Origin: Paracidovorax anthurii
GTDB taxonomy: Bacteria > Pseudomonadota > Gammaproteobacteria > Burkholderiales > Burkholderiaceae_C
NCBI RefSeq assembly: GCF_003269065.1
Contig: NZ_QLTA01000048.1
Location: 1 to 40,564 of the forward strand
Reading direction: 5' to 3'
DNA: 40,564 nucleotides
Shown here: positions 26,724 to 34,228 of the stretch, piece after piece
How positions within the stretch are numbered: position 1 is the stretch's first letter
Layout: every line of letters starts with the position of its first letter
Translations under genes and position numbers: made by a program
Notes under the pieces: generated by a model
Seen by the model: only the letters and a program-made list of their open reading frames with translations
Databases searched by the model: none
Told to the model about the DNA's origin: nothing

Positions 26724-27425
26724 ATGGCCGCCCTTCCCATCGCCGCACCGCATCCCTCCGAGGCCCCGCCCACGCAGGCCGCGCGGCCCGGGGGCGATGG
26801 CGACATCTCCCTCGTGAACCTCGCCGCGCGCCAGCGCATGCTGTCGCAGCGCATCGTGCTGCAGACCGTGCTGGCCGTGCAGGGGCAGGCCGCCCAGGCC
26901 CCGGCGGCGCGCAAGACGCTCGCGCTCTTCGAGAGCAGCCAGGCCCGGCTGGTGGACACGCCCCGCCACGTCGATGCGGCCACCGCCCGCGCCGTGGAAG
27001 CCGTGTACCAGGGCCCGCGCGGCGTGGCCGCCACCATCGACGCCTTCGCGCGGCAGGCCCACGCCGCGCTCGACCTGGCCGAGCAGGGCAGCCCCCGCGC
27101 GGCCGACGCACTCGCCACGCTGGTGGCGGGCACCGACGGCGTGCTCGACGCGCTCAACGCCGCCACCACCGTCTTCGACCAGATCCAGCGCAACCAGTCC
27201 GACACCATGATGCGCGAGCTCTCGCACATCGTCGAATCCATCCAGACCGTGGCCCGCGAGGCCAAGGTGGTGAGCTTCAACGCCCAGGTCATGGCCGCGC
27301 GCGCCGCCGAGCACGGCCGCGAATTCGCCGTGGTGGCCAACGTGCTCTCGGGCATCACCACCGAGATCGACCGGCTCTCGCTGCAGGCCGTCTCGCTCGC
27401 GGGGCGCGGGCGGCAGGCGGCGTAG
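26724..27425 (+). CDS. Small soluble chemoreceptor-like protein with PilJ-type N-domain
   Basis: 233 residues with no signal peptide or transmembrane segment. Residues about 29-130 resemble the PilJ/NarX-type four-helix sensor (LVNLAARQRMLSQRIVLQTVLAV). The C-terminal part carries a trimmed chemoreceptor tip: VVSFNAQVMAARAAEHGREFAVVANVLSG, compared with the usual [25 protein letters not shown]. It is too short to form the full receptor coiled coil. Last gene of the nitrate block, 61 bp after cobA. PilJ-type domains bind nitrate or nitrite in NarX, so a cytoplasmic nitrate-sensing role is plausible but inferred. Confidence 0.7.
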   Translation: MAALPIAAPHPSEAPPTQAARPGGDGDISLVNLAARQRMLSQRIVLQTVLAVQGQAAQAPAARKTLALFESSQARLVDTPRHVDAATARAVEAVYQGPRGVAATIDAFARQAHAALDLAEQGSPRAADALATLVAGTDGVLDALNAATTVFDQIQRNQSDTMMRELSHIVESIQTVAREAKVVSFNAQVMAARAAEHGREFAVVANVLSGITTEIDRLSLQAVSLAGRGRQAA

Positions 27426-27430
27426 AGGGG

Positions 27431-27451
27431 CCGGGGCCCCCGGAGCCCCGG
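27431..27451. terminator. G/C hairpin between convergent genes
   Basis: CCGGGGC (27431-27437) pairs with GCCCCGG (27445-27451) around a 7-nt loop. It lies between the stop codons of the PilJ-domain gene and the convergent unknown gene. There is no T run, so it may only protect 3' ends or act with other factors. Confidence 0.4.
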
Positions 27452-27454
27452 AGG

Positions 27455-28042
27455 CTAGCCCGCGCGGTAGACGGGCTGGTCTGCCTCCGCCGCGCTCACC
27501 ATCGAAGCGATGCGGCCCACCACGCGGAAGACCTCCTCGGGGCTGGCCGCAGACGCCACGTTGTGCAGGATCTCGTCGATGGGCCGCCAGTCGCCGTTCG
27601 GCAGCACCAGGCGGGACAGGCCCGGCAGTTCCCGTTCGGCCGTCCGGAGGTCGAACGCGCCGTGCCGCAGCCCCATGACGACGAGGGCCGCCTCGTCCGC
27701 GCGCGAGGACAGGTCTTGCATCAGACCCGGCCCCAGGTAGGGGGGCGGCGGCGGCATATCGACCTTCGGGGCGGGGGCCTCGGTGCGCTGGCGCGATACG
27801 GGCCGATCGTCCAGGTCCGGGCCTTCATGGGAGCGCCGCAAGCCGGCCACCGAGGCACGGCCCGGCCGATCCGCTCCGGCCACGTACCCCGTGTCCGTCC
27901 GTCGGCGCAGTGCGGGGTGGCTCTCCTCCCCCGGGCCCGAACGGGGCCGGCGGTGGGCCACAGGCTCCGGCGCCATGGACGACTCCTTCTTCGGAAAATG
28001 CAAGGCCGGGCCGCTGGTTCTTTGGAGGATGCTCCCTGACAT
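27455..28042 (-). CDS. Unknown protein, 195 aa, disordered N-terminal half
   Basis: No family recognised. The start at 28042 is chosen for its purine-rich ribosome site (AAAGAAAGAG); the frame is open further upstream. Residues 1-100 are rich in S, P, R and E and look disordered. Residues about 105-195 look folded, with alternating helices (LMQDLSSRADEAALVVMGLRHG, then IDEILHNVASAASPEEVFRVVGRI). No signal peptide or membrane segment is seen. The make-up resembles type III secreted proteins, and it lies next to the cellulase, but no convincing PIP box was found. Secretion is speculation. Confidence 0.6.
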   Translation of the reverse strand: MSGSILQRTSGPALHFPKKESSMAPEPVAHRRPRSGPGEESHPALRRRTDTGYVAGADRPGRASVAGLRRSHEGPDLDDRPVSRQRTEAPAPKVDMPPPPPYLGPGLMQDLSSRADEAALVVMGLRHGAFDLRTAERELPGLSRLVLPNGDWRPIDEILHNVASAASPEEVFRVVGRIASMVSAAEADQPVYRAG

Positions 28043-28439
28043 GGTTCTGCTCTTTCTTTGTGTGGTGAAGACGAGGAAGAGCTTCGCCCCTCCGCCCGCC
28101 GCAGCACGGCCCAGAACGCGCAGCGCCAGGGATGCCAGCGAAGAAAAAGCGGCGTGCCGCAAGGCGCCATGCCGCCTGCCGGGGCCGGGCTTCGGGCTCT
28201 CCTGGCCGCGCTCCGAAGCCCCCGCGGCGCGATGCGCCGGGCAACGCGAATCCCGTTCAATCACTTCCAACAGGCGATTACAACCGTGCGTAATAAAAAC
28301 GCGCCGCAAACCCGCTCCAAACCTATGATCCCGCTCGGCCGCGTGCCGGTGCCACGGCCCATCCCCCGCAAGCGCATGCGCGCCTGCGGGCCATTTCCGC
28401 CATTGCACTTTTCAACGCAACCATGAAAGGAGCCGGACC
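28043..28439. other. Divergent promoter region between the unknown gene and the cellulase
   Basis: No gene is supported. The right half contains an AT-richer stretch (about 28255-28325) that could hold the cellulase promoter. A 6-codon frame ATG AAA GGA GCC GGA CCA TGA (28423-28443) overlaps the cellulase start and contains its ribosome site. Confidence 0.4.
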
Positions 28440-29972
28440 ATGAGAAACATCCGATTCGTTTGGAAGAAAATCGCGCTCGCGAGCTGCCTGCTCGCCTCCA
28501 GCAGCATGGCGTGGAGCTACGCCATCAGCAACGGCAAGGTGGTGGACGACACCGGCAAGACCGTGCAGCTGCGCGGCGTGAACTGGTCCGGCTTCCAGAC
28601 CACCGACCACGTGGTGCACGGCCTCTGGGCTCGCAACTGGAAGGACATGATCGGGCAGATGCAGCAGCTCGGTTTCAACGCCGTGCGCCTGCCCTTCTGC
28701 CCGCAGACCTTGCGCGGTGCCAGCACCAGCAGCATCGACTTCAGCCGCAACGCCGACCTGCAGGGCCTCAATTCGCTGCAGGTCCTCGACAAGGTGGTGC
28801 AGGAATTCAGCGACCGCGGCATGTACGTGCTGCTGGACCACCACTCGCCCGACTGCCAGAGCATCAGCGAGCTTTGGTACACGCAGAGCTACAGCGAGCA
28901 GCAGTGGATCACCGACCTCGTCTTCGTCGCCGACCGCTACAAGGGCGTGCCCGGCGTGATCGGCATCGACCTCAAGAACGAGCCCCACGGCGCCGCCACC
29001 TGGGGCACCGGCAACAACGCCACCGACTGGAACCGCGCGGCCGAGCGCGCCTCCGCCGCCGTGCTGCAGGCCGCGCCGCAGTGGCTCATCGCGGTGGAAG
29101 GCATCGGCGAGAACCCCAGCTGCTCCAGCAGCAATGGGCACTTCTGGGGCGAGAACCTGGAACCGCTCGCCTGCACGCCGCTGAACATCCCCCGCAACCG
29201 GCTGCTGCTGGCGCCCCACACCTACGGCCCCGACGTGGCCGGGCAGTCGTACTTCAACGCCTCCAACTTCCCCGCCAACATGCCCGCCATCTGGGAGCAG
29301 CACTTCGGCCGCTTCGTCCAGGACGGCTATGCCTTGATGCCGGGCGAGTTCGGCGGCAAGTACGGCCGGGGCGACTCGCGCGACAAGCCGTGGCAGGACG
29401 CCTTCGTGGACTATCTCATCGGCAAGGGCATCTGCAGCGGCTTCTACTGGACGTTCAACGCCAACAGCGGCGACACCGGCGGCATCCTGGACGACGACTG
29501 GAACACCGTGCGCACCGACAAGGTCCAGTTGCTGAAGCGGCTGTGGAACGATGGCTGCGCCTCGCCGAGCCCGAGCCCAAGCCCAAGCCCAAGCCCAAGC
29601 CCAAGCCCGAGTCCGAGTCCGAGTCCCAGCCCAAGTCCGGCACCCAGCCCCAGCCCGGCTCCCAGCCCCGCTCCCAGTCCGAGCCCGGCTCCCAGTCCGG
29701 CTCCCAGTCCGGCCAGCCCGGCCAACTTCAGCGTGAGCCGCATCTCCGACAGCGACTGGGGCACGGGCTACTGCCAGCGCGTGCAGGTCACCAACAACGG
29801 CGGCTCGCCCGGCGACTGGTCGGTGTCGCTCGCGGTGCAGGGCACCATCAACAACCTCTGGAACGCCGTGTGGAAGCAATCGGGCAGCACGCTGAACGCC
29901 AGCGGCGTGGACTGGAACCGCACGCAGCCCCCGGGCGGTACGGCGGAATTCGGGTTCTGCGCGAACCGCTGA
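28440..29972 (+). CDS. Secreted endoglucanase: GH5 catalytic domain, Ser-Pro linker, CBM2
   Basis: 510 residues. A Sec signal peptide (FVWKKIALASCLLASSSMAW) ends near residue 25-28. The GH5 barrel, to about residue 372, has the acid/base E181 (DLKNEPHG) and nucleophile E303 (MPGEFGGKYG), with VQLRGVNWSGFQ at its start. A Ser/Pro/Ala linker of about 54 residues follows. The last 85 residues form a family 2 cellulose-binding module with its paired cysteines (GYC and GFC) and exposed tryptophans. It would cleave cellulose outside the cell, typically after type II secretion, and fits a plant-associated life style. The ATG has an AAGGAG site. A strong hairpin terminator follows. Confidence 0.95.
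   Translation: MRNIRFVWKKIALASCLLASSSMAWSYAISNGKVVDDTGKTVQLRGVNWSGFQTTDHVVHGLWARNWKDMIGQMQQLGFNAVRLPFCPQTLRGASTSSIDFSRNADLQGLNSLQVLDKVVQEFSDRGMYVLLDHHSPDCQSISELWYTQSYSEQQWITDLVFVADRYKGVPGVIGIDLKNEPHGAATWGTGNNATDWNRAAERASAAVLQAAPQWLIAVEGIGENPSCSSSNGHFWGENLEPLACTPLNIPRNRLLLAPHTYGPDVAGQSYFNASNFPANMPAIWEQHFGRFVQDGYALMPGEFGGKYGRGDSRDKPWQDAFVDYLIGKGICSGFYWTFNANSGDTGGILDDDWNTVRTDKVQLLKRLWNDGCASPSPSPSPSPSPSPSPSPSPSPSPSPAPSPSPAPSPAPSPSPAPSPAPSPASPANFSVSRISDSDWGTGYCQRVQVTNNGGSPGDWSVSLAVQGTINNLWNAVWKQSGSTLNASGVDWNRTQPPGGTAEFGFCANR
29562..29723 (+). repeat. Tandem Ser-Pro codon repeats in the cellulase linker
   Basis: Repeats of a 6-base unit (AGCCCA or AGCCCG) encode S-P, then S-P-A-P variants, over about 54 codons. 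Short tandem units of this kind slip easily, so linker length probably varies between strains. The flanking domains are not repetitive. Confidence 0.85.
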
Positions 29973-29979
29973 GGGATGC

Positions 29980-30022
29980 CCCCGGGCACGCCCGCGCCGC
30001 AGCGGCGCGGGCGTGCCCGGGG
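29980..30022. terminator. Strong bidirectional hairpin after the cellulase
   Basis: The 21-bp arms 29980-30000 and 30002-30022 are perfect reverse complements around a single base (A30001), all G/C except one pair. It lies 8 bp after the cellulase stop and 14 bp before the end of the convergent gene on the minus strand. No T run. Confidence 0.65.
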
Positions 30023-30035
30023 CCGGTGGCTCGCC

Positions 30036-30812
30036 TCAGCCGCCCTCGTTCAGGACGCGGATCTCCACCGCCAGTCCGCACTGCGCGAAGCTCCGCGCCA
30101 CGTTCTCCATCTGCGCCCGGCCCATGCCCTCGTGGCGGGAATACCGGCCGGACTGGTTGACGATGTAGAAGCGATCCTTCACCACATCCCAGCCCAGCTC
30201 GCCCGAGATGCGCGCCTCCTTGCCCCACCACTCGCCCGTTTCGGCGTTCTTCAAGGTGCCGTGCAGCAGGCTCGGATGGCCCAGGCGGCGGGATTTGCCG
30301 GTGTCGGGGTCCAGCCCCCCCAGTTCCGTGTGCGGCCCGAGCAGCAGCGCCTCGCCCGGTCCGATGGACCAGAGCACCGGCGTGCCCTGCTTCACCGCCT
30401 CCAGGTCGAGCAGCTCGTCGAGCCGCGCGTTCGCGGGATTGCCCGCGGGGATCGCCACCCGGTCCGGGTTCAGCCCGGCCTCCCAGTCATGGACTTGCGG
30501 GCGGCCGCGCTTGACGCGCGCGCCGTGCACGGCGCCCCATTCCTCGTCCAGGCGACGGGCCTGTGCCTCGCCGACCAGCTCGGCGAAGGTCAAGGCCGAG
30601 GCCAGCGGCGGTGCCGCCCCCTGCAGAACGGGTGGCGCCGATCGGGCGCGCCGCGCCGAGCGTTCCGGGGCCGCCGCCGCGCTGCGCCCCAGGGCCAGCC
30701 CCGGCGGGGGCACCGACGCGGCCCGCTGCGCCTGCCGTGGCGCCGTCTGTTCCTGCCCCCTGAAAGGATGGTGCGTGGACGCACCCCCGCTGGTCCGGCC
30801 TACCGATGTCAT
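30036..30812 (-). CDS. Candidate HrpX-regulated type III effector (unknown family, 258 aa)
   Basis: No function recognised. The start at 30812 has a GGGAGG site 7 nt upstream. Residues 1-75 are rich in S, A, P, R and T and nearly free of acidic residues, typical of type III secretion signals. Residues about 80-258 look globular, with a conserved-looking end (GKEARISGELGWDVVKDRFY, then SGRYSRHEGMGRAQ). A perfect PIP box with a correctly spaced -10 lies directly upstream (30846-30908), which places it under HrpX-type control with the type III secretion genes. It shares the locus with the cellulase. Secretion and host function are inferred. Confidence 0.7.
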   Translation of the reverse strand: MTSVGRTSGGASTHHPFRGQEQTAPRQAQRAASVPPPGLALGRSAAAAPERSARRARSAPPVLQGAAPPLASALTFAELVGEAQARRLDEEWGAVHGARVKRGRPQVHDWEAGLNPDRVAIPAGNPANARLDELLDLEAVKQGTPVLWSIGPGEALLLGPHTELGGLDPDTGKSRRLGHPSLLHGTLKNAETGEWWGKEARISGELGWDVVKDRFYIVNQSGRYSRHEGMGRAQMENVARSFAQCGLAVEIRVLNEGG

Positions 30813-30845
30813 TCGCGTGCCTCCCGTGGTTTCACATGGACGGGA

Positions 30846-30908
30846 AGGTTAGGCCGCGGCATCCGCCGGCACGCGGGGCGAATGCGAAACATCCGGGCAG
30901 GGGCCGAA
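30846..30908 (-). promoter_or_regulatory. Plant-inducible promoter (PIP box) with -10 element
   Basis: On the minus strand TTCGG (30908-30904), 15 nt, then TTCGC (30888-30884) matches TTCGB-N15-TTCGB exactly. After 32 nt follows TAACCT (30851-30846), matching YANNNT at the accepted 30-32 nt spacing. The predicted start of transcription is near 30839, about 27 nt before the ATG. In Xanthomonas, Ralstonia and plant-pathogenic Acidovorax this arrangement marks HrpX/HrpB targets. Confidence 0.8.
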
Positions 30909-30933
30909 GCCCGGCCGCCAGGGCCGGGCGCCG

Positions 30934-31434
30934 TCAGCCGTGGACCTTGGCCGCGTCGCGCTGGATCTGCGCGAAGCGCTCCGCCTGCTCCTTGCGCAGG
31001 TTCTTGCGCAGCAGGGCGGCCTCCCAGCGGCGGCGCTCGTCGGGGGTGGAGGGCGAGAGCGCCGGCACCTGCGTGGGCTTGCGCGCCTCGTCCACCGCCA
31101 CCATCGTGAAGAAGCAGCTGTTCACGTGCCGCACCACCTGCGTGCGGATCTCCTCGGCCACCACCTTGATGCCCACCTCCATCGACGAGGAGCCGGTGTA
31201 GTTCACGCTCGCCAGGAAGGTGACCAGCTCGCCCACGTGGATGGGCTGCAGGAAGGTGACCTGGTCCACGCTGAGCGTGACCACGTAGCTGCCCGAATAG
31301 CGCGCCGCGCACGAATACGCCACCTGGTCCAGCAGCTTGAGGACGGCGCCCCCATGCACGTTGCCGGAGAAGTTGGCCATGTCGGGGGACATCAGCACGG
31401 TCATGCTGAGCTGGTGGGCGGGGTGGGGGGTCAT
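30934..31434 (-). CDS. Hot-dog acyl-CoA thioesterase (YciA/ACOT-like)
   Basis: 166 residues. The hot-dog helix is NVHGGAVLKLLDQVAYSCAARYSG, with the catalytic-site aspartate in LLDQ. The strands VTLSVDQVTFLQPIHVGELVTF and SMEVGIKVVAEEI follow. A charged C-terminal helix (RKEQAERFAQIQRD) ends the protein. It hydrolyses acyl-CoA to free acid and CoA in the cytoplasm; the preferred chain length cannot be told. The start at ATG 31434 (MTPHPAHQ) is chosen; the frame is open to 31797 but that part has no family likeness. It is divergent from the carbonic anhydrase gene. Confidence 0.9.
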   Translation of the reverse strand: MTPHPAHQLSMTVLMSPDMANFSGNVHGGAVLKLLDQVAYSCAARYSGSYVVTLSVDQVTFLQPIHVGELVTFLASVNYTGSSSMEVGIKVVAEEIRTQVVRHVNSCFFTMVAVDEARKPTQVPALSPSTPDERRRWEAALLRKNLRKEQAERFAQIQRDAAKVHG

Positions 31435-31671
31435 GCGCGGGGATTCTAGGGTCTGGCGACCGCGTTGCGCGGCCCGGGCATCCCCGCCCCGGGCAGCGCG
31501 GCGCCGCGAGCAGAAAAGCCTAACCCCTGCCCGGCACAGGCTTTTGGCGACAGCTTTCCCGGGAGAGCCATCGACAGATCGGCAACCAGACGTAAGCGAT
31601 GCGTCCAGGGAAACCAACGTGTAACGCCCATCAAATTCCACGCACAGGAATCTTGATGGCCGGTAGCCTAG

Positions 31672-31692
31672 AAATGTTGCATTGCAGCATTT
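31672..31692. promoter_or_regulatory. Near-perfect palindrome upstream of the carbonic anhydrase gene
   Basis: The arms AAATGTTGCA and TGCAGCATTT are complementary except for one position, around a single T. It lies 32-53 bp upstream of the start codon in a short AT-rich stretch. It has operator-like size and place. The binding protein is unknown. Confidence 0.4.
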
Positions 31693-31724
31693 TTCAAACA
31701 CATCGATACCGAAGGAGGAACCCC

Positions 31725-32390
31725 ATGGACCTGAGCACCCGGCTACTGCTCCAGAACCGCGCCTGGGCCGACGAGATGACGTCGCGCGATCCGGCATTTT
31801 TCGAGAACCTCGTGGGCGGCCAGCAGCCGCGCGCCTTCTGGATCGGCTGCGCCGACAGCCGCGTGCCGGCCGAGCGCATCACCAACGCGCTGCCCGGCGA
31901 GCTGTTCGTGCACCGCAGCGTCGCCAACCTCGTGCGGCCGGACGACAGCAACATCATGAGCGCGCTGCAATACGCCATCGACGTGCTGCGCGTGCCCACC
32001 GTGATCGTCTGCGGCCACGAGGCCTGCGGCGGCGTGCGCGCGGCGCTGCTGCAGTCGCGCGAGCGCGCGGGCGACCCGGCCGAGGGCGACTACCTGGGCC
32101 AGCACATCCGGCCGCTGCGCTCGCTCTACCGCCGCCGCGTGCAGGAGATCGAGGCCGGCGAGCGCCTGCCCGACGAGGAGCAGGACCTGTGCGCGCGCGT
32201 GGACCGCTTCGTCGCGCTGAACGTGGCCGACCAGGTGAACACGCTCGCCGCCACGGCCCCGGTGCGCCAGGCCTGGGACCGCGGCCAGCCGCTCACCCTG
32301 CTGGGCTGGGTCTATGCGCTGCGCGACGGGCGCCTGCGGCAGGTGCTGTCGCTCGACGCGCAGAGCCGCCAATGGGCCGAAGCGGCCTGA
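31725..32390 (+). CDS. Beta-carbonic anhydrase
   Basis: 221 residues. Zinc ligands and active-site dyad are in place: C42-x-D44-x-R46 (GCADSR), H98 and C101 (GHEACGG). It interconverts CO2 and bicarbonate in the cytoplasm. A strong ribosome site (GAAGGAGGAA) precedes the ATG. The SulP transporter gene starts 17 bp after its stop, so the pair is an operon: the transporter would bring in bicarbonate or another anion and the enzyme would balance it with CO2. Confidence 0.95.
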   Translation: MDLSTRLLLQNRAWADEMTSRDPAFFENLVGGQQPRAFWIGCADSRVPAERITNALPGELFVHRSVANLVRPDDSNIMSALQYAIDVLRVPTVIVCGHEACGGVRAALLQSRERAGDPAEGDYLGQHIRPLRSLYRRRVQEIEAGERLPDEEQDLCARVDRFVALNVADQVNTLAATAPVRQAWDRGQPLTLLGWVYALRDGRLRQVLSLDAQSRQWAEAA

Positions 32391-32407
32391 CGCACGGGAG
32401 ACACGCC

Positions 32408-34078
32408 ATGACGCCACCTCCCCTCGCCTCCGTACCGTCCGCCGCGCCCGCGGCCGGGCGGCGTCCGGCCCGCGCCTCGGGCCTGTTCGCCCACCTGCGG
32501 CAGGATCTGCCGGCCAGCCTGGTCGTCTTCCTCGTGGCCCTGCCGCTGTGCCTGGGCATCGCGCTCGCGAGCGGCGCGCCGCTCATGGCGGGCCTCGTGT
32601 CCGGCATCGTCGGCGGCCTCGTCGTGGGCGCGCTCTCGGGCTCGCACCTGAGCGTGAGCGGCCCCGCCGCCGGCCTCGTCGTGATCGTGGTGAGCGCCAT
32701 CGCCACCCTGGGCAGCTACGAGGCCTTCCTGGTCGCCGTGGTGCTGGCCGGCGCGCTGCAGTGGGTCTTCGGCCGGCTGCGCGCGGGCAACATCGGCGCC
32801 TGCTTCCCCACGCCGGTCATCAAGGGCATGCTCGCGGCCATCGGCCTGCTGCTGATCATCAAGCAGCTGCCCGTGGCCTTCGGCTTCCAGTCCACCGAGC
32901 ACGCGCTGCGCCTGCTGCCCTCGGCGGCGGACGGCTTCGACGCGGTGCGGCACCTCTCGGGCGCGGTCACCGTGAGCGCCGCCGTGACGGCCGCCGGCGC
33001 GCTGGCGATCCTCTTCGCGTGGGACACCGCCTTCGTCAAGCGCCTGCCCGTGGTCGGCCAGCTGCCCGGCCCGCTGGTGGCCGTGCTCTGGGGCGTGGCC
33101 TACCATGCCGCCGCGCTGGCCACCGAGCCCTCGGCCGCGCTGGCCGACGAGCAGCGCGTGGCCCTGCCGCAGGTGGACAGCCTCGCGGGCCTGTGGGCGC
33201 AGTTCGCCACGCCCGACTGGTCGGCCCTCGCCAACCCCGAGGTCTATACCGTGGCCGTGACGCTGGCCTTCGTCGCCAGCCTGGAGACGCTGCTGAGCCT
33301 GGAGGCCACCGACCGGCTCGACCCGCTCAAGCGCGTGGCGCCGCCCAACCGCGAGCTGCGCGCGCAGGGCGTGGGCAACATCGTCGCGGGGCTGCTGGGC
33401 GGCCTGCCGATCACCGCCGTGATCGTGCGCAGCTCGGCCAACGTGCAGGCCGGCGCGCGCACGCGGCTCTCGGCCGTGCTGCACGGCGTGCTGCTGCTGG
33501 CCAGCCTGCTGTTCCTGGCCGAATTCCTGGAGTGGATCCCGCTCGCCGCGCTGGCCGCCGTGTTGCTGCACACGGGCTACAAGCTCGCCAAGCCGTCGCT
33601 CATCGCCAGCGTGTGGCGCGAGGGCTGGGGCGTGTTCCTGCCGTTCCTCGTGACCGTGGCGGCCATCCTCGCCACCGACCTGCTCATCGGCATTCTTATC
33701 GGGCTGGCCAGCAGCATGCTGTTCGTGATCGAGTCGAACACGCGCGGCGCGCTCTCGATGGTCTCCGACGGGCCGGTGCACCTGCTGCGCCTGAACAAGG
33801 ACGTGTCGTTCTTCAGCAAGGCCACGCTGCGCGGCTACCTCGCCCGCGTGGAGGAAGGCCATTCGCTGGTGATCGACGGCAGCGACTGCCGCTTCCTGGA
33901 CCGCGACATCCGCGAGACGCTGGAAGACTTCCTCGCGCATGCCGAAGAGCGCGGCATCCACGTGGAGCGCCGCTCGCTGCCGGCGGCCACGCCCGACGCC
34001 AGCGGGCTCTCGGGCGCCGTGGGCATGGCGGGCCTTCGGGCCCTGCTGCGCCCGCGCGCACGCGCCACGGCGCGCTGA
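32408..34078 (+). CDS. SulP-family anion transporter (probable bicarbonate or sulfate)
   Basis: 556 residues. The N-terminal SulP core includes LPASLVVFLVALPLCLGIALASGAP (TM1) and the SGSHLSVSGPAAGLVVIV signature, with about 10-12 membrane spans to residue 440. A C-terminal STAS-like domain (SLVIDGSDCRFLDRDIRETLEDFL) follows. SulP proteins carry sulfate, bicarbonate or dicarboxylates with Na+ or H+. The substrate is not readable from sequence; linkage to the carbonic anhydrase favours bicarbonate. Ends 150 bp before the hydroxylase gene. Confidence 0.92.
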   Translation: MTPPPLASVPSAAPAAGRRPARASGLFAHLRQDLPASLVVFLVALPLCLGIALASGAPLMAGLVSGIVGGLVVGALSGSHLSVSGPAAGLVVIVVSAIATLGSYEAFLVAVVLAGALQWVFGRLRAGNIGACFPTPVIKGMLAAIGLLLIIKQLPVAFGFQSTEHALRLLPSAADGFDAVRHLSGAVTVSAAVTAAGALAILFAWDTAFVKRLPVVGQLPGPLVAVLWGVAYHAAALATEPSAALADEQRVALPQVDSLAGLWAQFATPDWSALANPEVYTVAVTLAFVASLETLLSLEATDRLDPLKRVAPPNRELRAQGVGNIVAGLLGGLPITAVIVRSSANVQAGARTRLSAVLHGVLLLASLLFLAEFLEWIPLAALAAVLLHTGYKLAKPSLIASVWREGWGVFLPFLVTVAAILATDLLIGILIGLASSMLFVIESNTRGALSMVSDGPVHLLRLNKDVSFFSKATLRGYLARVEEGHSLVIDGSDCRFLDRDIRETLEDFLAHAEERGIHVERRSLPAATPDASGLSGAVGMAGLRALLRPRARATAR

Positions 34079-34228
34079 CCGAGCGGCGCCGCCCTCCCCC
34101 ACCGCGGGGGGGGCTGGCCCGGGGGGCGCGCTTCGCTACACTCGCGCCTCGCTCCACAGACCACCGCGACGGTCCCGGAGCGCCGCCCACAGCCCGGCGG
34201 CGCGCCGGCGGCCCGGGCGCGGCGCCCC

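Noticed and set aside
28118..28142. Imperfect PIP box (TTCGC-N15-TGCGC, minus strand) before the 195-aa unknown gene
   Set aside because: One half-site has a mismatch and no YANNNT element follows at 30-32 nt.
29562..29723. Regular repeats as a possible CRISPR-like array
   Set aside because: The repeat unit is 6 bp, without spacers, and encodes the Ser-Pro linker of the cellulase.
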